Assembly (NCBI RefSeq): GCF_022662375.1
Contig: NZ_JAKNQL010000003.1
Coordinates: 248,001 to 312,000, forward strand
Direction: 5' to 3'
Length of the DNA stretch: 64,000 bases
From: Pseudomonas sp. CROZ-RG-20F-R04-15
Lineage (GTDB): Bacteria; Pseudomonadota; Gammaproteobacteria; Pseudomonadales; Pseudomonadaceae
Position numbers and translations under genes: made by a program. The notes under the pieces are model-generated. The model ran no database searches. It saw nothing but the letters and a program-made list of their open reading frames with translations, and was not told the origin of the DNA. Shown here piece after piece: positions 43,716 to 52,982 of the stretch. The number at the start of each line of letters is the position of its first letter. Position 1 is the first letter of the stretch.

Positions 43716-44783
43716 ATGGCGCTTACTGACCAGTCCACCCGTATCCGCTCTGGCGAAGAACTCGATGCCAGCCTGATCGATCCGTACCTCAAGGCGCACA
43801 TTCCGGGCCTCAGCGGCACACCTGCGATCAGCCAGTTCCCCGGCGGTGCGTCGAACCTGACCTACCTGCTGGAATACCCGGAACAGGAATTCGTCCTGCG
43901 CCGCCCGCCGTTCGGCCACAAGGCCAAATCCGCCCACGACATGGGCCGTGAATTTCGTATCCTCAATCAATTGCGCGACGGTTTCCCGTATTGCCCGAAA
44001 GCCTACGTGCACTGCACCGACGAATCGGTAATCGGCGCCGAGTTCTATGTGATGGAACGGGTCAACGGCATCATCCTGCGCTCGGAACTGCCGCCGGAGC
44101 TGGGCCTCGATTCGGCAAAAACCGAAGCGTTGTGCAAAAGCTTCATCGACCGCTTCGTAGAACTGCACCGCGTTGACTACAACGCCTGCGGCCTCGGCGA
44201 TCTGGGCAAACCGCAAGGCTATGTCGCCCGCCAGATCAAAGGCTGGAGCGAGCGTTACGAGAAAGCCCTGACCCCCGATGCGCCACACTGGGAAAAGGTC
44301 AAAGCCTGGCTCAACGACAAAATGCCGGCCGACCACCCGACGTCGAGCATCGTCCACAACGACTACCGTTTCGACAACGTCATCCTCGACCCGCACAACC
44401 CGATGCAGATCATCGGCGTGCTCGACTGGGAACTGACCACCCTCGGTGACCCGCTGATGGACCTGGGCAACACCCTCGCCTATTGGATTCAGGCCGATGA
44501 CCCGGCGCCGGTGCAACTGATGCGCCGCCAGCCAAGCCACGCGCCGGGCATGCTCACCCGCCGCGAATTCGTCGATTACTACGCCGAACGCTCGGGCATC
44601 CAGATCGACAATTTCGACTTCTACTACACCTACGGCCTGTTCCGCCTGGCCGGCATCGTGCAGCAGATCTACTACCGCTTCTATCACGGCCAGACCCAGG
44701 ACAAACGCTTCGCGCAGTTCATTCACATGAACAAACTGCTGGAGCAGATGAGCCTGCAAGTCATCGCGAAATCGAGCCTCTGA
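43716..44783 (+). CDS. APH-fold phosphotransferase family protein
   Basis: 355 residues with the aminoglycoside phosphotransferase/choline-kinase fold: nucleotide loop FPGGASNLTYLLEYPEQEFV, catalytic loop IVHNDYRFDNVILDP (Asp as base), and metal site VLDWELTTLGDPLMDLG. Bacterial relatives sit with acyl-CoA dehydrogenases (ACAD10-like) and probably phosphorylate a hydroxyacyl compound rather than an antibiotic. It is followed 22 bases later by an SDR dehydrogenase, consistent with a short hydroxy-acid degradation unit. Confidence 0.85.
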   Translation: MALTDQSTRIRSGEELDASLIDPYLKAHIPGLSGTPAISQFPGGASNLTYLLEYPEQEFVLRRPPFGHKAKSAHDMGREFRILNQLRDGFPYCPKAYVHCTDESVIGAEFYVMERVNGIILRSELPPELGLDSAKTEALCKSFIDRFVELHRVDYNACGLGDLGKPQGYVARQIKGWSERYEKALTPDAPHWEKVKAWLNDKMPADHPTSSIVHNDYRFDNVILDPHNPMQIIGVLDWELTTLGDPLMDLGNTLAYWIQADDPAPVQLMRRQPSHAPGMLTRREFVDYYAERSGIQIDNFDFYYTYGLFRLAGIVQQIYYRFYHGQTQDKRFAQFIHMNKLLEQMSLQVIAKSSL

Positions 44784-44805
44784 CGGCCCACACCAAGGAA
44801 CCCCT

Positions 44806-45573
44806 ATGTCCAAGACTCAGTTGTTCGACCTCGACGGCAAAATCGCTTTCGTTTCCGGCGCCAGCCGCGGCATCGGTGAAGCCATCGCCAAACTGCTGGC
44901 CCAGCAAGGTGCCCATGTGATCGTCTCGAGCCGCAAACTCGACGGCTGCCAGCATGTCGCCGACGCGATCATCGCCGCTGGCGGCAAAGCCACTGCGGTG
45001 GCCTGCCACATCGGTGAGATGGAGCAGATCAGCCAGGTCTTCGCCGGGATCAAGGAACAGTTCGGCCGCCTCGACATTCTGGTCAACAACGCCGCGACCA
45101 ATCCGCAATTCTGCAACGTGCTGGATACTGACCTGAGCGCGTTCCAGAAGACCGTCGACGTCAACATTCGCGGCTACTTCTTCATGTCGGTTGAAGCGGG
45201 CAAGCTGATGCGCGAAAACGGTGGCGGCAGCATCATCAACGTCGCATCGATCAACGGTATTTCGCCAGGGATTTTCCAGGGCATCTACTCGGTGACCAAA
45301 GCGGCGGTGATCAACATGACCAAGGTGTTTGCCAAGGAATGCGCGCAGTTCGGCATCCGCTGCAACGCCCTGCTGCCGGGCCTGACCGACACCAAATTCG
45401 CTTCAGCACTGGTGAAGAACGATGCGATCCTCAAGCAAGCACTGACGCAGATTCCGCTCAAGCGTGTGGCGGATCCGAGTGAAATGGCTGGCGCAGTGTT
45501 GTACCTGGCCAGTGATGCGTCGAGCTACACCACGGGCGTTGCGCTGAATGTGGATGGCGGGTTCCTGTCCTGA
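44806..45573 (+). CDS. SDR family oxidoreductase
   Basis: 255 residues of the classical short-chain dehydrogenase type: NAD(P) loop GASRGIGEAIA (about 18-28), NNAAT (about 97), catalytic Ser in IINVASINGISP and the YxxxK pair in YSVTKAA (about 163-167). The C-terminal DGGFLS is also typical. It would oxidise or reduce a hydroxyl or keto group, with the substrate unknown. Good site AAGGAA. It is the second gene of a two-gene operon with the APH-fold protein. Confidence 0.9.
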   Translation: MSKTQLFDLDGKIAFVSGASRGIGEAIAKLLAQQGAHVIVSSRKLDGCQHVADAIIAAGGKATAVACHIGEMEQISQVFAGIKEQFGRLDILVNNAATNPQFCNVLDTDLSAFQKTVDVNIRGYFFMSVEAGKLMRENGGGSIINVASINGISPGIFQGIYSVTKAAVINMTKVFAKECAQFGIRCNALLPGLTDTKFASALVKNDAILKQALTQIPLKRVADPSEMAGAVLYLASDASSYTTGVALNVDGGFLS

Positions 45574-45598
45574 TACCCACTGCTAACGCATAACCCCT

Positions 45599-45690
45599 TG
45601 TGGGAGCGAGCCTGCTCGCGAATGCGGTATGCCATTCAACAAATATGTTGGCTGACATGGCCCCTTCGCGAGCAAGCTCGCTCCCACAGG
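45599..45690. repeat. REP palindrome pair
   Basis: Inverted REP arms between the SDR gene and the convergent TRIC gene; the right arm begins only about 20 bases before the TRIC stop. Confidence 0.9.
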
Positions 45691-45699
45691 AATTGTGTA

Positions 45700-46350
45700 T
45701 CAGACAATGACTTTCGGTAGTTGCCAGCCGAAATGCACCGAAAGCAATCGCAGGATCAAACACGCCGCCCCGGCCAACAGCGCCGCCGCCACCGGCGAAA
45801 CACCCAGCCTGCGCCCGACGATCAACACCGCCGCGCCAACAAACGCCGAACTGGCATACAGATCCGCCTGCAACACTACCGGAATCCGCGCCAGCACAAT
45901 GTCGCGAATCACCCCGCCGCCAACGCCCGTGATCGTGCCCATCAACATCGCCACAAACGGCGTGATGCCGAAATTCAACGCCTTCTGCGCACCCGCCACG
46001 GCAAACAGCGCCAGGCCCGCTGCATCCAGCACAATCAGCGTCGATCCAGACCAGCCCAACACTTGTTCATGAAAGACAAACGCCAGCCCACCCATGACAA
46101 ACGCCAGCGCCGGGTAACGCCAATCGGCCACGGCATTGGGTGGCGTCGCACCAATCAAAAGATCACGGGTGACCCCGCCGCCGAGGGCGACAATGAACGC
46201 AATCACCATCACCCCGAGCAGATCGAGCTGACTGCGCATCGCCGCAATCGCACCCTCGACAGCAAACACCGCCGTGCCGGCGAGGTCGGCCACCAGCACA
46301 ATCCGCTCAACCCGGGACTTGCGCCCCGCCGGTGCTATTGCGTGACGCAA
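45700..46350 (-). CDS. TRIC-type cation channel family protein (UPF0126)
   Basis: About 216 residues if the TTG at 46350 is used; a GTG near 46299 (just before LVADLAGTAVFAVEG) is as plausible, so the start is uncertain. Two repeats of a three-helix unit are visible, with the family glycines in VALGGGVTRDLLIG and TGVGGGVIRDIVLARIP. Relatives form trimeric K+-permeable channels in the inner membrane. The open frame overlaps the start of... the 3' end of the upstream lipoprotein gene by 16 bases. Confidence 0.85.
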   Translation of the reverse strand: MRHAIAPAGRKSRVERIVLVADLAGTAVFAVEGAIAAMRSQLDLLGVMVIAFIVALGGGVTRDLLIGATPPNAVADWRYPALAFVMGGLAFVFHEQVLGWSGSTLIVLDAAGLALFAVAGAQKALNFGITPFVAMLMGTITGVGGGVIRDIVLARIPVVLQADLYASSAFVGAAVLIVGRRLGVSPVAAALLAGAACLILRLLSVHFGWQLPKVIV

Positions 46351-46547
46351 CGGGTGGTCGTGATGTGTCGAGTGACCTGCCCATCGACATACATGTCACC
46401 GGCGACCTCAGTATTTTCGAGGACCTGACATGTACGTTCCGGTGGCGGAGGCGGTGCAGCAGGTGGAGGCGGCGGCGGACTGGCACACCCCGCCAGCAAA
46501 ACGGTAAAAAAAGCCAACGGCAACACGCGTTTCCCAGGATTGTTCAT
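46335..46547 (-). CDS. Small proline-rich lipoprotein
   Basis: 70 residues from the ATG at 46547. The signal RVLPLAFFTVLLAGC ends in a clear lipobox (LAGC, lipidated Cys near 20) and is followed by a stretch of prolines (SPPPPPPAAPPPPPERTC), then a short domain (VAGDMYVDGQVTRHITTTRC) with two cysteines. Ser at +2 predicts sorting to the outer membrane; the proline run could act as a spacer through the periplasm. Function unknown. Its end overlaps the TRIC open frame. Confidence 0.65.
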   Translation of the reverse strand: MNNPGKRVLPLAFFTVLLAGCASPPPPPPAAPPPPPERTCQVLENTEVAGDMYVDGQVTRHITTTRCVTQ

Positions 46548-46738
46548 AGGACGACCCGCGATAAATGGAAGAGCCACTCCCGCAACCGAACCGACCACGG
46601 AAGACCTGACCACTCATTCTTTATAGCCGAGCGCTCTGCAAGCGCCAGTGAATCGGCCGGATCGGGAGAAAGTGGCTGTCGATTTTGCGTTCGGATTCGA
46701 GAGGATTGGCAACTTGAAATGTGCTTTGCCAGACAGGG

Positions 46739-46836
46739 CCCCTTCGCGAGCAAGCTCGCTCCCACAGGGATCATGTATATCTGGAAGATATTGGTCGGCT
46801 GTCAGGCCGCCTTCGCGAGCAGGCTCGCTCCTACAG
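46739..46836. repeat. Two REP arms in direct orientation
   Basis: Arms at 46739-46768 and 46809-46836 (core GCGAGCAGGCTCGCTC) both point the same way, unlike the inverted pairs elsewhere. They belong to a gene-free stretch from 46548 to 47204. Confidence 0.8.
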
Positions 46837-46899
46837 AAAAGCAAAAGCAAACCGCATCCGCTTCTCACCACTCAACAGGATGAGCGTTAGCTCGGCTGC

Positions 46900-47145
46900 A
46901 GCTCTTGATCTTAAAGCCCGTCGGCAGGCTGAGTGGAGGGATTGATCCGGGGTGGGAGCGCAGCGACCGTTTGGCGCAGCCAAACACAGCGAGAGGAGGT
47001 GCAGCGAAGCAAACCGTAGGCGCTGCCCCCGGATCGATCCCGGAACGAAGGAACCCGAGCCACAGCGAGGGCCGAACGTCAGGGCAAAGCCTTTTTGGTT
47101 ACTTTTTCGGCGTCTGGAAAAAGTGACCCGCCGTAAGGGCGGAAC
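46900..47145. repeat. Gene-free, structured GC-rich segment (probable dispersed repeat)
   Basis: The segment contains GGATCGATCC-type palindromes, GGTGGGAGCGCAGCGACCG, and then TTTTTGGTTACTTTTTCGGC followed by AAAAAGTGACCCGCCG and GTAAGGGCGGAAC. I recall very similar sequence from many Pseudomonas genomes. Open frames crossing it lack ribosome sites and domains. No second copy is in the window, so repeat status here is from memory. Confidence 0.45.
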
Positions 47146-47178
47146 CGTAATCCGCAACACCCTAAAAACGGATATACA

Positions 47179-47213
47179 CCCAAACCCAAACCCAAACCCA
47201 ACCCCTAAACCAA
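47179..47213. repeat. Short CCCAAA tandem repeat
   Basis: CCCAAA is repeated three times and continues imperfectly (CCCAACCCCTAAACCAAA). It runs up to the 3' end of the DUF1652 gene. Confidence 0.7.
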
Positions 47214-47462
47214 ATCCGGATCCCGAGAAGAACGCAAAGAGTTGCTCTCAAGCTCATACCGCAACTCTTCAACCAACGCCTCGACCGACTCAGCCGTACG
47301 CAACGCATCAAGCTTCAACCCACTGATCACCAGATCCACCTGCCCCGACACCGGGTGATACAGCTTCACCGTCAGCGAATGATCACCATCCACCAGACAC
47401 TCACACGCCAGCGGCGAAAAACTACGCTCAAGCTGCGCGCGCAACTGCGCAAGATTCATCAT
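47205..47462 (-). CDS. DUF1652 domain protein
   Basis: 85 residues from the first of two adjacent ATG codons (47462; AAAGGAAC 7 bases upstream). FSPLACECLVDGDHSLTVKL and VDLVISGLKLDALRTAESV are the DUF1652 pattern, a small alpha/beta family largely limited to Pseudomonas and without known role. No signal peptide. It stands alone near the end of the PAS-LuxR gene. Confidence 0.8.
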   Translation of the reverse strand: MMNLAQLRAQLERSFSPLACECLVDGDHSLTVKLYHPVSGQVDLVISGLKLDALRTAESVEALVEELRYELESNSLRSSRDPDLV

Positions 47463-47600
47463 TGCGGCTGTTCCTTTAACAACTTCGAAGGGACGCGACC
47501 ACAAACCTCAAAAGGCTCGCACCGCACCCCACCAGACTAAGAACAGTCACCCGGCATCAACACACCAAATTGCACCATGCGCACTAGTGCATTTGCACCC

Positions 47601-49097
47601 CTATCGCTGCCCCTTGCCCTCCGCGCCACCGGAAAACAACCCACGCTCCCGCGCCCAGACAATCGCCTCACTGCGGCTGTGCACATCAAGCTTGGAATAC
47701 ACCGTCGCCACATGATTACGCACCGTATTCGGCGCCAGTTTCAGCCGCGCCGCAATCTCCTTGTCCGCCAGCCCTTCGCAGATCAACCCCAGCACATCAC
47801 GCTCGCGCGCCGTCAGATCGGTGAACGACACGCTGGGCAATTGCGGCGAATTGACCTTCTTCACATTGGCCAGTTTCTCGATCAGCGTGCGACTGAACCA
47901 GGAAGCGTCCTTCATCACCTCTTCAATCGCCGCCACCAGCTCAAGCTCGGTGCGTTTGCGCTCGGTGATGTCCATCAACACCAGCAAATAACACGGCATG
48001 TCATGAATATTCACGGTGTCGGCCGACAGCGCACATTCGAGCAGTTCCGCATCCTTCTTGCGCACCCGCACATCCACCCGATCCACCCGACCGTTTTTCG
48101 CCAGAGCGGTCAGCAAGCGCGTGCGCGCACCGCTGTCATCGATGAAATCCAGCTGCGTCACGGTTTTGCCGAGCACGTCTTCGCTGTCGTAGGCCAGGGT
48201 TTCGAGGAACGCCTGATTGACGTCGATCACCTGCTGCTCATCGGCACTGCAAATCAGGATCGGCATCGGCGTCAGGCGAAAGGCCTTGGCAAATCGCTCC
48301 TCGCTCTGACGCAACGCCACCTCGGCCCTGTGCCTCGGTTCCATGTCGACGAAGGAAAACAGCATGCAATCCTCATCGTTGAGCGTCAGCGGCTGGCCGG
48401 CCACGATCACTTGCTTGCTGCCGCCATCAGGCAGACGCAATTCAGACTGCATCTGCGGAATGGTCGCGATATCGCGCAGACGCTGAATCGCCAGATCCCT
48501 TTTCTCCGCCTGCTCAAAGATGTCGATCTCATAGGCCGAGGTGCCGATCACTTGTTCGCGGGTGTACCCGGTCATGTCCAGAAACCCCGAATTGACCTTG
48601 ATGTAGCGCAGATCGCTGAGACGGCAGATCACCGCCGGCGCCGGGTTGGCATTGAAGGTCTTTTCGAAGCGCTGCTCGGCGTTGGCCCAGTCGGTGACGT
48701 CGCTCATGATCAGCACCAGCGACTCGGGCTGCCCTTCGCGATCGGTGAGAATCATGCTGCGCACGCTGTGCACCCAGATGCGCTCCGGATCATCGGTCGG
48801 CGACACTTCGATCAGCACGTCATTGAAACTCTCACAGCGCGCTACCCGGCTGATCGGGTAGTTTTCGGCGCTGATCGAGTGATTATTGCGATAGCGCAGG
48901 TTGAATTTCTTGGCGTATTCGTCGGCATTGTGGCCCAGATCGGTGATCCGGCTGACACCGTGCATGGCCATCGCGGCTTCGTTGGCCCAGAGAATGCTCT
49001 GATCCAGCTCCAGCAGAATCACCCCGTCGGACAGCCCGGCGATGATCTGCTGCAACTGGCGGCGGTTGGTTTCGGTGGTCAGGACTTCCTGGCTCAT
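47601..49097 (-). CDS. Multi-PAS LuxR-type transcriptional regulator
   Basis: 498 residues. Three PAS modules can be followed: about 10-135 (LSDGVILLELDQSILWANEAA), 140-260 (FNANPAPAVICRLSDLRYIKVNSGFLDMTGYT) and 265-385 (PMPILICSADEQQVIDVNQAFLETLAY, ending LVLMDITERKRTELE), then a linker and a C-terminal LuxR HTH (about 425-490: LTARERDVLGLICEGLADKE, LKLAPNTVRNHVATVYSKLD). No membrane segment and no kinase domain, so it is a cytoplasmic one-component sensor, presumably of a small ligand or redox signal. No adjacent target operon is obvious. Confidence 0.88.
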   Translation of the reverse strand: MSQEVLTTETNRRQLQQIIAGLSDGVILLELDQSILWANEAAMAMHGVSRITDLGHNADEYAKKFNLRYRNNHSISAENYPISRVARCESFNDVLIEVSPTDDPERIWVHSVRSMILTDREGQPESLVLIMSDVTDWANAEQRFEKTFNANPAPAVICRLSDLRYIKVNSGFLDMTGYTREQVIGTSAYEIDIFEQAEKRDLAIQRLRDIATIPQMQSELRLPDGGSKQVIVAGQPLTLNDEDCMLFSFVDMEPRHRAEVALRQSEERFAKAFRLTPMPILICSADEQQVIDVNQAFLETLAYDSEDVLGKTVTQLDFIDDSGARTRLLTALAKNGRVDRVDVRVRKKDAELLECALSADTVNIHDMPCYLLVLMDITERKRTELELVAAIEEVMKDASWFSRTLIEKLANVKKVNSPQLPSVSFTDLTARERDVLGLICEGLADKEIAARLKLAPNTVRNHVATVYSKLDVHSRSEAIVWARERGLFSGGAEGKGQR

Positions 49098-49185
49098 TGG
49101 ATCTCCACAAGTGATACGCCCATGTGAAGAGTACGACCGCAGCGCCCTCGGATCGTGCCGACTACTTCTACCCGATCACCATTCC

Positions 49186-49280
49186 CCTGTGGGAGCGAGC
49201 CTGCTCGCGAAGGCGGTGTGTCATTCGAAGCAGATGCCGACTGACACTGCGCTTTCGCGAGCAGGCTCGCTCCCACAGGG
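49186..49280. repeat. REP palindrome pair
   Basis: Inverted REP arms in the interval between the PAS-LuxR start and the 3' end of the LysR gene. No gene is seen in that interval. Confidence 0.9.
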
Positions 49281-49289
49281 ATAACGTGA

Positions 49290-50180
49290 TCAACCGGGGG
49301 ATGGGGTTTTCAACTCACGCAGGGTGTCGAGAAACAGTTTGAGCACTGGCGAAGCATCATCCGCGCGATAGGTGGCATACAACGGCACCTCCGGCAACGC
49401 CGGCGTCAACCGCCGAAACACCAGCCCCGCCGGCGCCAATTGCTCAATGGACGCCGGTAACAGCGCCACGCCAAAACCGGCTCGCACCAGACTCAGCAAG
49501 GTCTGCACCTCAATCACCTGCTGACGAATCTGCGGGGTGAACCCGGCCTGAATGCAGCACTGATAGAGAAAATTGGCGAACCGCGACTGCTTCAACTCCA
49601 GCGCCACAAACGGCTCCTGCGCCAGATCCGCCGGGGCCAGCACCTCGCGCTGCGCCAGTGGGTGATCCGCCGGCATCACCACATGAATCGGCTCGTAGAT
49701 CAGCAATTCATTGCGCAACAGCGGATCGTCATAACCGACGCGAAACACGCAGGCATCGATACGCTTCTCCTTCAACGCCTTGACCTGTGCCGCCGGGGTC
49801 ATCTCGTGCAAGCGCCAATTGACCTGCGGATAGCGCTCGCGAAACAGGTGCAAGGCCTTGGGCAGCACGCCGACCATCACCGAACTGATCATGCCGATTT
49901 CCAGCTCGCCCAATTGCCCGCGCCCGGTCTGCCGCGTCAGGTCCAGCGCCCGTTCGAGCTGTTCGAACACCAGCGGTGCCTGCTCCTTGAGCATCTGCCC
50001 CGCCGCTGTCAGTTCGACCCGATGATGGCTGCGCTCGAACAGCGGTGTGCCCAGTTCCTCCTCCAGCAAACGAATCTGCTGGCTCAGCGGTGGCTGGCAG
50101 ATATGCAAGCGCTCGGCGGCGCGACCGAAATGCAGCTCATCGGCCAGTGCCATGAAGTACCGCAGCAGGCGCAAGTCCAT
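49290..50180 (-). CDS. LysR-family regulator, last gene of the iorAB-like operon
   Basis: 296 residues. N-terminal HTH: LRLLRYFMALADELHFGRAA and ICQPPLSQQIRLLEEELGT; C-terminal effector domain with PADHPLAQREVLAPADLAQEP and VRAGFGVALLPASIEQL. It resembles regulators of aromatic compound genes. It starts six bases after the stop codon of the large oxidoreductase subunit on the same strand, so it is probably in that operon, which is unusual for LysR regulators; it may regulate that operon or another unit. Confidence 0.88.
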   Translation of the reverse strand: MDLRLLRYFMALADELHFGRAAERLHICQPPLSQQIRLLEEELGTPLFERSHHRVELTAAGQMLKEQAPLVFEQLERALDLTRQTGRGQLGELEIGMISSVMVGVLPKALHLFRERYPQVNWRLHEMTPAAQVKALKEKRIDACVFRVGYDDPLLRNELLIYEPIHVVMPADHPLAQREVLAPADLAQEPFVALELKQSRFANFLYQCCIQAGFTPQIRQQVIEVQTLLSLVRAGFGVALLPASIEQLAPAGLVFRRLTPALPEVPLYATYRADDASPVLKLFLDTLRELKTPSPG

Positions 50181-50186
50181 GGCGAT

Positions 50187-52400
50187 TTATCCCAGGCTCA
50201 ATGGTGTCGAACGCTGGCGCACGCCGGTCAGCGCGAACAGCGCGTTGGCGATGGCCGGCGGCACCGACGGACTGCCCAACTCGCCAACGCCACCGGGTTT
50301 GCTCGGCTCACCGTCGAGCACGAGGATGTCGGTGGCCGGCATGTCCGACATGCGCGTAACGCGGTAATCGTGGAAATTGCTCTGCACCACTCTGCCCTGT
50401 TTGATGTCGAGCCGGTCGAACAACGCATGGCCGAAACCCCACATCAAACCGCCGTAGATCTGCTCTTCAACACCGCCCGGCGACACCGCCAAACCGCAAT
50501 CGACGACGCAGGTGAGTTTCTCGACTTTCGCCTTGCCATCGACTGTCGCCACCCGCGCAACCACCGCGATAAAACTGGTGTAACCCTGATTCGTCGCGAT
50601 CCCCAGCGCCGTGCCGGGTGGCAGCGGTTTACCCCAACCGGCGCGCTCGGCAGCTTGCTTGAGCACCGCCACATGGCGAGGCCTTTCCTGCATATTGGCC
50701 AAGCGGAATGCCAATGGATCTGCACCGGCGGCATGCGCCAGCTCATCCATGAAACTTTCCACGGCAAACACGTTGGGAATGAAACTGACCGAACGATACC
50801 AACCGCTGGGCACGTTGCTTTCGTGCTTGACCCAGTTCAGCTCCAGATGCGGCGGACGGTAGGCGAAGTCCCACGCCGTGATCGCTTCGGTGGTGCTGTA
50901 ATCCATCTTGTCCGGGCGTTCGAAATAGCCCGGCTCCCACTGTTCCGGCGAGGCTGGCGATACGGCGTGCAGTTGCAGCGCGCTGAGTTTGCCTTGAGCA
51001 TCCAGCGCACCTTTGACCCGATGCAGAGTCGCCGGGTGATTGAACAGTGCGTGCATTTCATCTTCGCGGCTGTTGAGCAATTTCACCGGCACGCCGGTTT
51101 TCTGCGCCAGGTACGCGACCTCGAACAACCAGTATTTGGCCTCCCGCGCACCGAAACTGCCGCCAGATACCAACTCATGAATGGTGACGTTAGCCTTGTC
51201 GATGCCGCACACGGTTTGCGCCGCTTCCAGCGCCGAGGACGGCACCTGCACGCCGCCCCAATAGGTGATTGCCTTGTCCTTGACCTGCGCGGTGATGCAG
51301 ATCGGTTCCAGCGGGTTTTGCACTTTGTAGGGCATGGTGTAATCGGCTTCGATCAACTTCGCCGCGCCCGCCCATTGCCCGGCGACATCACCTTGGGTCA
51401 TGGCTTTGACGGCTTGTGCTTGCGGATCGCCGATCGCCTTGGCTTGCGCGCCGGCCAACTGTTCACTGTCGAACCCGGCCAGCGCCGAATCGCTCCACTT
51501 GATCTCCAGCACTTTGCGGCCCTGCTGCGCTGCCCAGAACGTATCCGCCAGCACTGCAACGCCTTCCAGATTGCCGCCGAGCACGTCGGGACGTCCCGGA
51601 ATCGCCAGCACTTTGCGCACCCCCGGCACCTGTAAAGCCGCCGCCGAATCGACACTGAGCACTTTCGCTCCCACCACCGGCGCACGCTGAATCACCGCCA
51701 CCAGCATGTCCGGCAATTGCACGTCGATGCTGTACTTGAAGCGCCCACACACCTTGGCCGCCGCATCACGTTTGTGGCGCAGTTTGCCGATGTATTTGAA
51801 CTGCGCGGGATCCTTCAGCGTGACGTTTGTCGGGGCGGGCAGATTCGCCGCGACGCCGACCAGTTCGCCATAGCCGAGGCTGCGTTTGCTGGCGCTGTGA
51901 ACCACTCGGCCGTCTTCGGTGGTGCAACTGTCGGGACTGACTTTCCACTGCTTCGCCGCTGCCGTGATCAACAGCGCCCGCGCTGTGGCACCGGCCATGC
52001 GCAAGCGTTCGTATTCGAGGGAAACGCTGGTGCTGCCGCCAGTGGAAAACACCTTCCAGACCGGATGAATGTAGGTCTCGAAAAACGGATCTTCCGGGGT
52101 GATGACCTGCACGGTCATCGGGTTGACGTCCAACTCCTCCGCCACGCACGCGGCCAGTGCGGTTTGCGTGCCGGTGCCGGAGTCGTGCTTGTGCACCACC
52201 AGTTTCACCGTGCCGTCGGGGAAGATCCGCACCCAGGCATTCGGTTCGAACTCGTTGGCCGGCGCCGGGGCTTTTGGGTCAGTGGCCGCCATGCCGCCCG
52301 GCAGATACAGGGCAATCGCCAGGCCTGAAGCCACCGTCGCTGCCTGCTTGAGAAAAACCCGGCGCGGCAGTTCGATGCGGGTATCGTCGATAAGGCTCAT
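50187..52400 (-). CDS. Molybdenum hydroxylase large subunit, isoquinoline 1-oxidoreductase beta-like
   Basis: 737 residues from the ATG at 52400. A twin-arginine signal opens it (PRRVFLKQAATVASGLAIAL), so the folded Moco enzyme is exported. Moco-binding landmarks: VVHKHDSGTGTQTALA, STGGSTSVSLEYERL, ELVSGGSFGAREAKYW, PEQWEPGYFERPD and the catalytic Glu in GVGELGSPSVPPAIANAL. The domain arrangement (beta subunit with split Moco domains, no FAD subunit nearby) matches IorB-type enzymes that pass electrons to cytochromes. These oxidise N-heterocycles or aldehydes by hydroxylation from water. The start shares its A with the stop of the Fe-S subunit gene. Confidence 0.88.
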   Translation of the reverse strand: MSLIDDTRIELPRRVFLKQAATVASGLAIALYLPGGMAATDPKAPAPANEFEPNAWVRIFPDGTVKLVVHKHDSGTGTQTALAACVAEELDVNPMTVQVITPEDPFFETYIHPVWKVFSTGGSTSVSLEYERLRMAGATARALLITAAAKQWKVSPDSCTTEDGRVVHSASKRSLGYGELVGVAANLPAPTNVTLKDPAQFKYIGKLRHKRDAAAKVCGRFKYSIDVQLPDMLVAVIQRAPVVGAKVLSVDSAAALQVPGVRKVLAIPGRPDVLGGNLEGVAVLADTFWAAQQGRKVLEIKWSDSALAGFDSEQLAGAQAKAIGDPQAQAVKAMTQGDVAGQWAGAAKLIEADYTMPYKVQNPLEPICITAQVKDKAITYWGGVQVPSSALEAAQTVCGIDKANVTIHELVSGGSFGAREAKYWLFEVAYLAQKTGVPVKLLNSREDEMHALFNHPATLHRVKGALDAQGKLSALQLHAVSPASPEQWEPGYFERPDKMDYSTTEAITAWDFAYRPPHLELNWVKHESNVPSGWYRSVSFIPNVFAVESFMDELAHAAGADPLAFRLANMQERPRHVAVLKQAAERAGWGKPLPPGTALGIATNQGYTSFIAVVARVATVDGKAKVEKLTCVVDCGLAVSPGGVEEQIYGGLMWGFGHALFDRLDIKQGRVVQSNFHDYRVTRMSDMPATDILVLDGEPSKPGGVGELGSPSVPPAIANALFALTGVRQRSTPLSLG

Positions 52401-52864
52401 CAGGCCTCCTTCGGCGCATTCGCCGCACGTTTGATCGCTTTGTTGATGCGCCCGTAAGTGCCGCAGCGGCAGATATTCCCGGACATGGCATTGCGGATCG
52501 AATCGTCGGTCACCGCCGCGCCGGTGTTGAGCAACGCGGCGGCGGACATGATCTGCCCGGATTGACAGTAGCCGCATTGCGGCACATCTTCGGCGACCCA
52601 GGCCAGTTGCAACGGATGGTTTTGCGTTGGCGACAAGCCTTCGATGGTGGTGATGCTGTGGCCCGCGACGGCGGCCGCCGGCAATTGGCAGGAACGCACC
52701 GCGACGCCGTCCAGGTGCACGGTGCAGGCACCGCACAGGCCCATGCCGCAACCGAACTTGGTGCCGGTGAGTTTCAGTTGATCACGCAAAACCCATAACA
52801 AGGGCATGGAGGAGGACGCCTCATCCAGCTCGCGTCGTTCGCCGTTAACCGTGAATGCAATCAT
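52400..52864 (-). CDS. (2Fe-2S) small subunit of the molybdenum hydroxylase, IorA-like
   Basis: 154 residues. Plant-type 2Fe-2S cluster ligands in [17 protein letters not shown] (about 38-54) and a second cluster in the four-helix domain: [13 protein letters not shown] (about 94-106) and [11 protein letters not shown] (about 129-139). It transfers electrons away from the Moco subunit. No Tat signal of its own, so it would be carried out with its partner. It is the first gene of the minus-strand operon and is divergent from a LysR gene 118 bases away. Confidence 0.92.
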   Translation of the reverse strand: MIAFTVNGERRELDEASSSMPLLWVLRDQLKLTGTKFGCGMGLCGACTVHLDGVAVRSCQLPAAAVAGHSITTIEGLSPTQNHPLQLAWVAEDVPQCGYCQSGQIMSAAALLNTGAAVTDDSIRNAMSGNICRCGTYGRINKAIKRAANAPKEA

Positions 52865-52982
52865 TGTCAGGCTCCAAAAGAGCGGCCCGTCTTTGTGCGG
52901 GCCTGGTCACCGATTATTGGAACCCTGAGCAATACGCGGCCAGCGACGATTTCTGCCAACCGCTGTAAGCAGGACTAACAAC

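Noticed and set aside
46614..47160. Several short frames in the REP and dispersed-repeat stretch
   Set aside because: They translate REP arms (GSELAREGA-like) and repeat sequence; no start sites of quality.
47179..47213. CCCAAA tandem as a possible CRISPR or telomere-like array
   Set aside because: Unit is six bases with only a few copies and no spacers.
49662..51635. 657-codon + strand frame across a LysR gene and the large oxidoreductase subunit
   Set aside because: It spans two real minus-strand genes and shows no motif.
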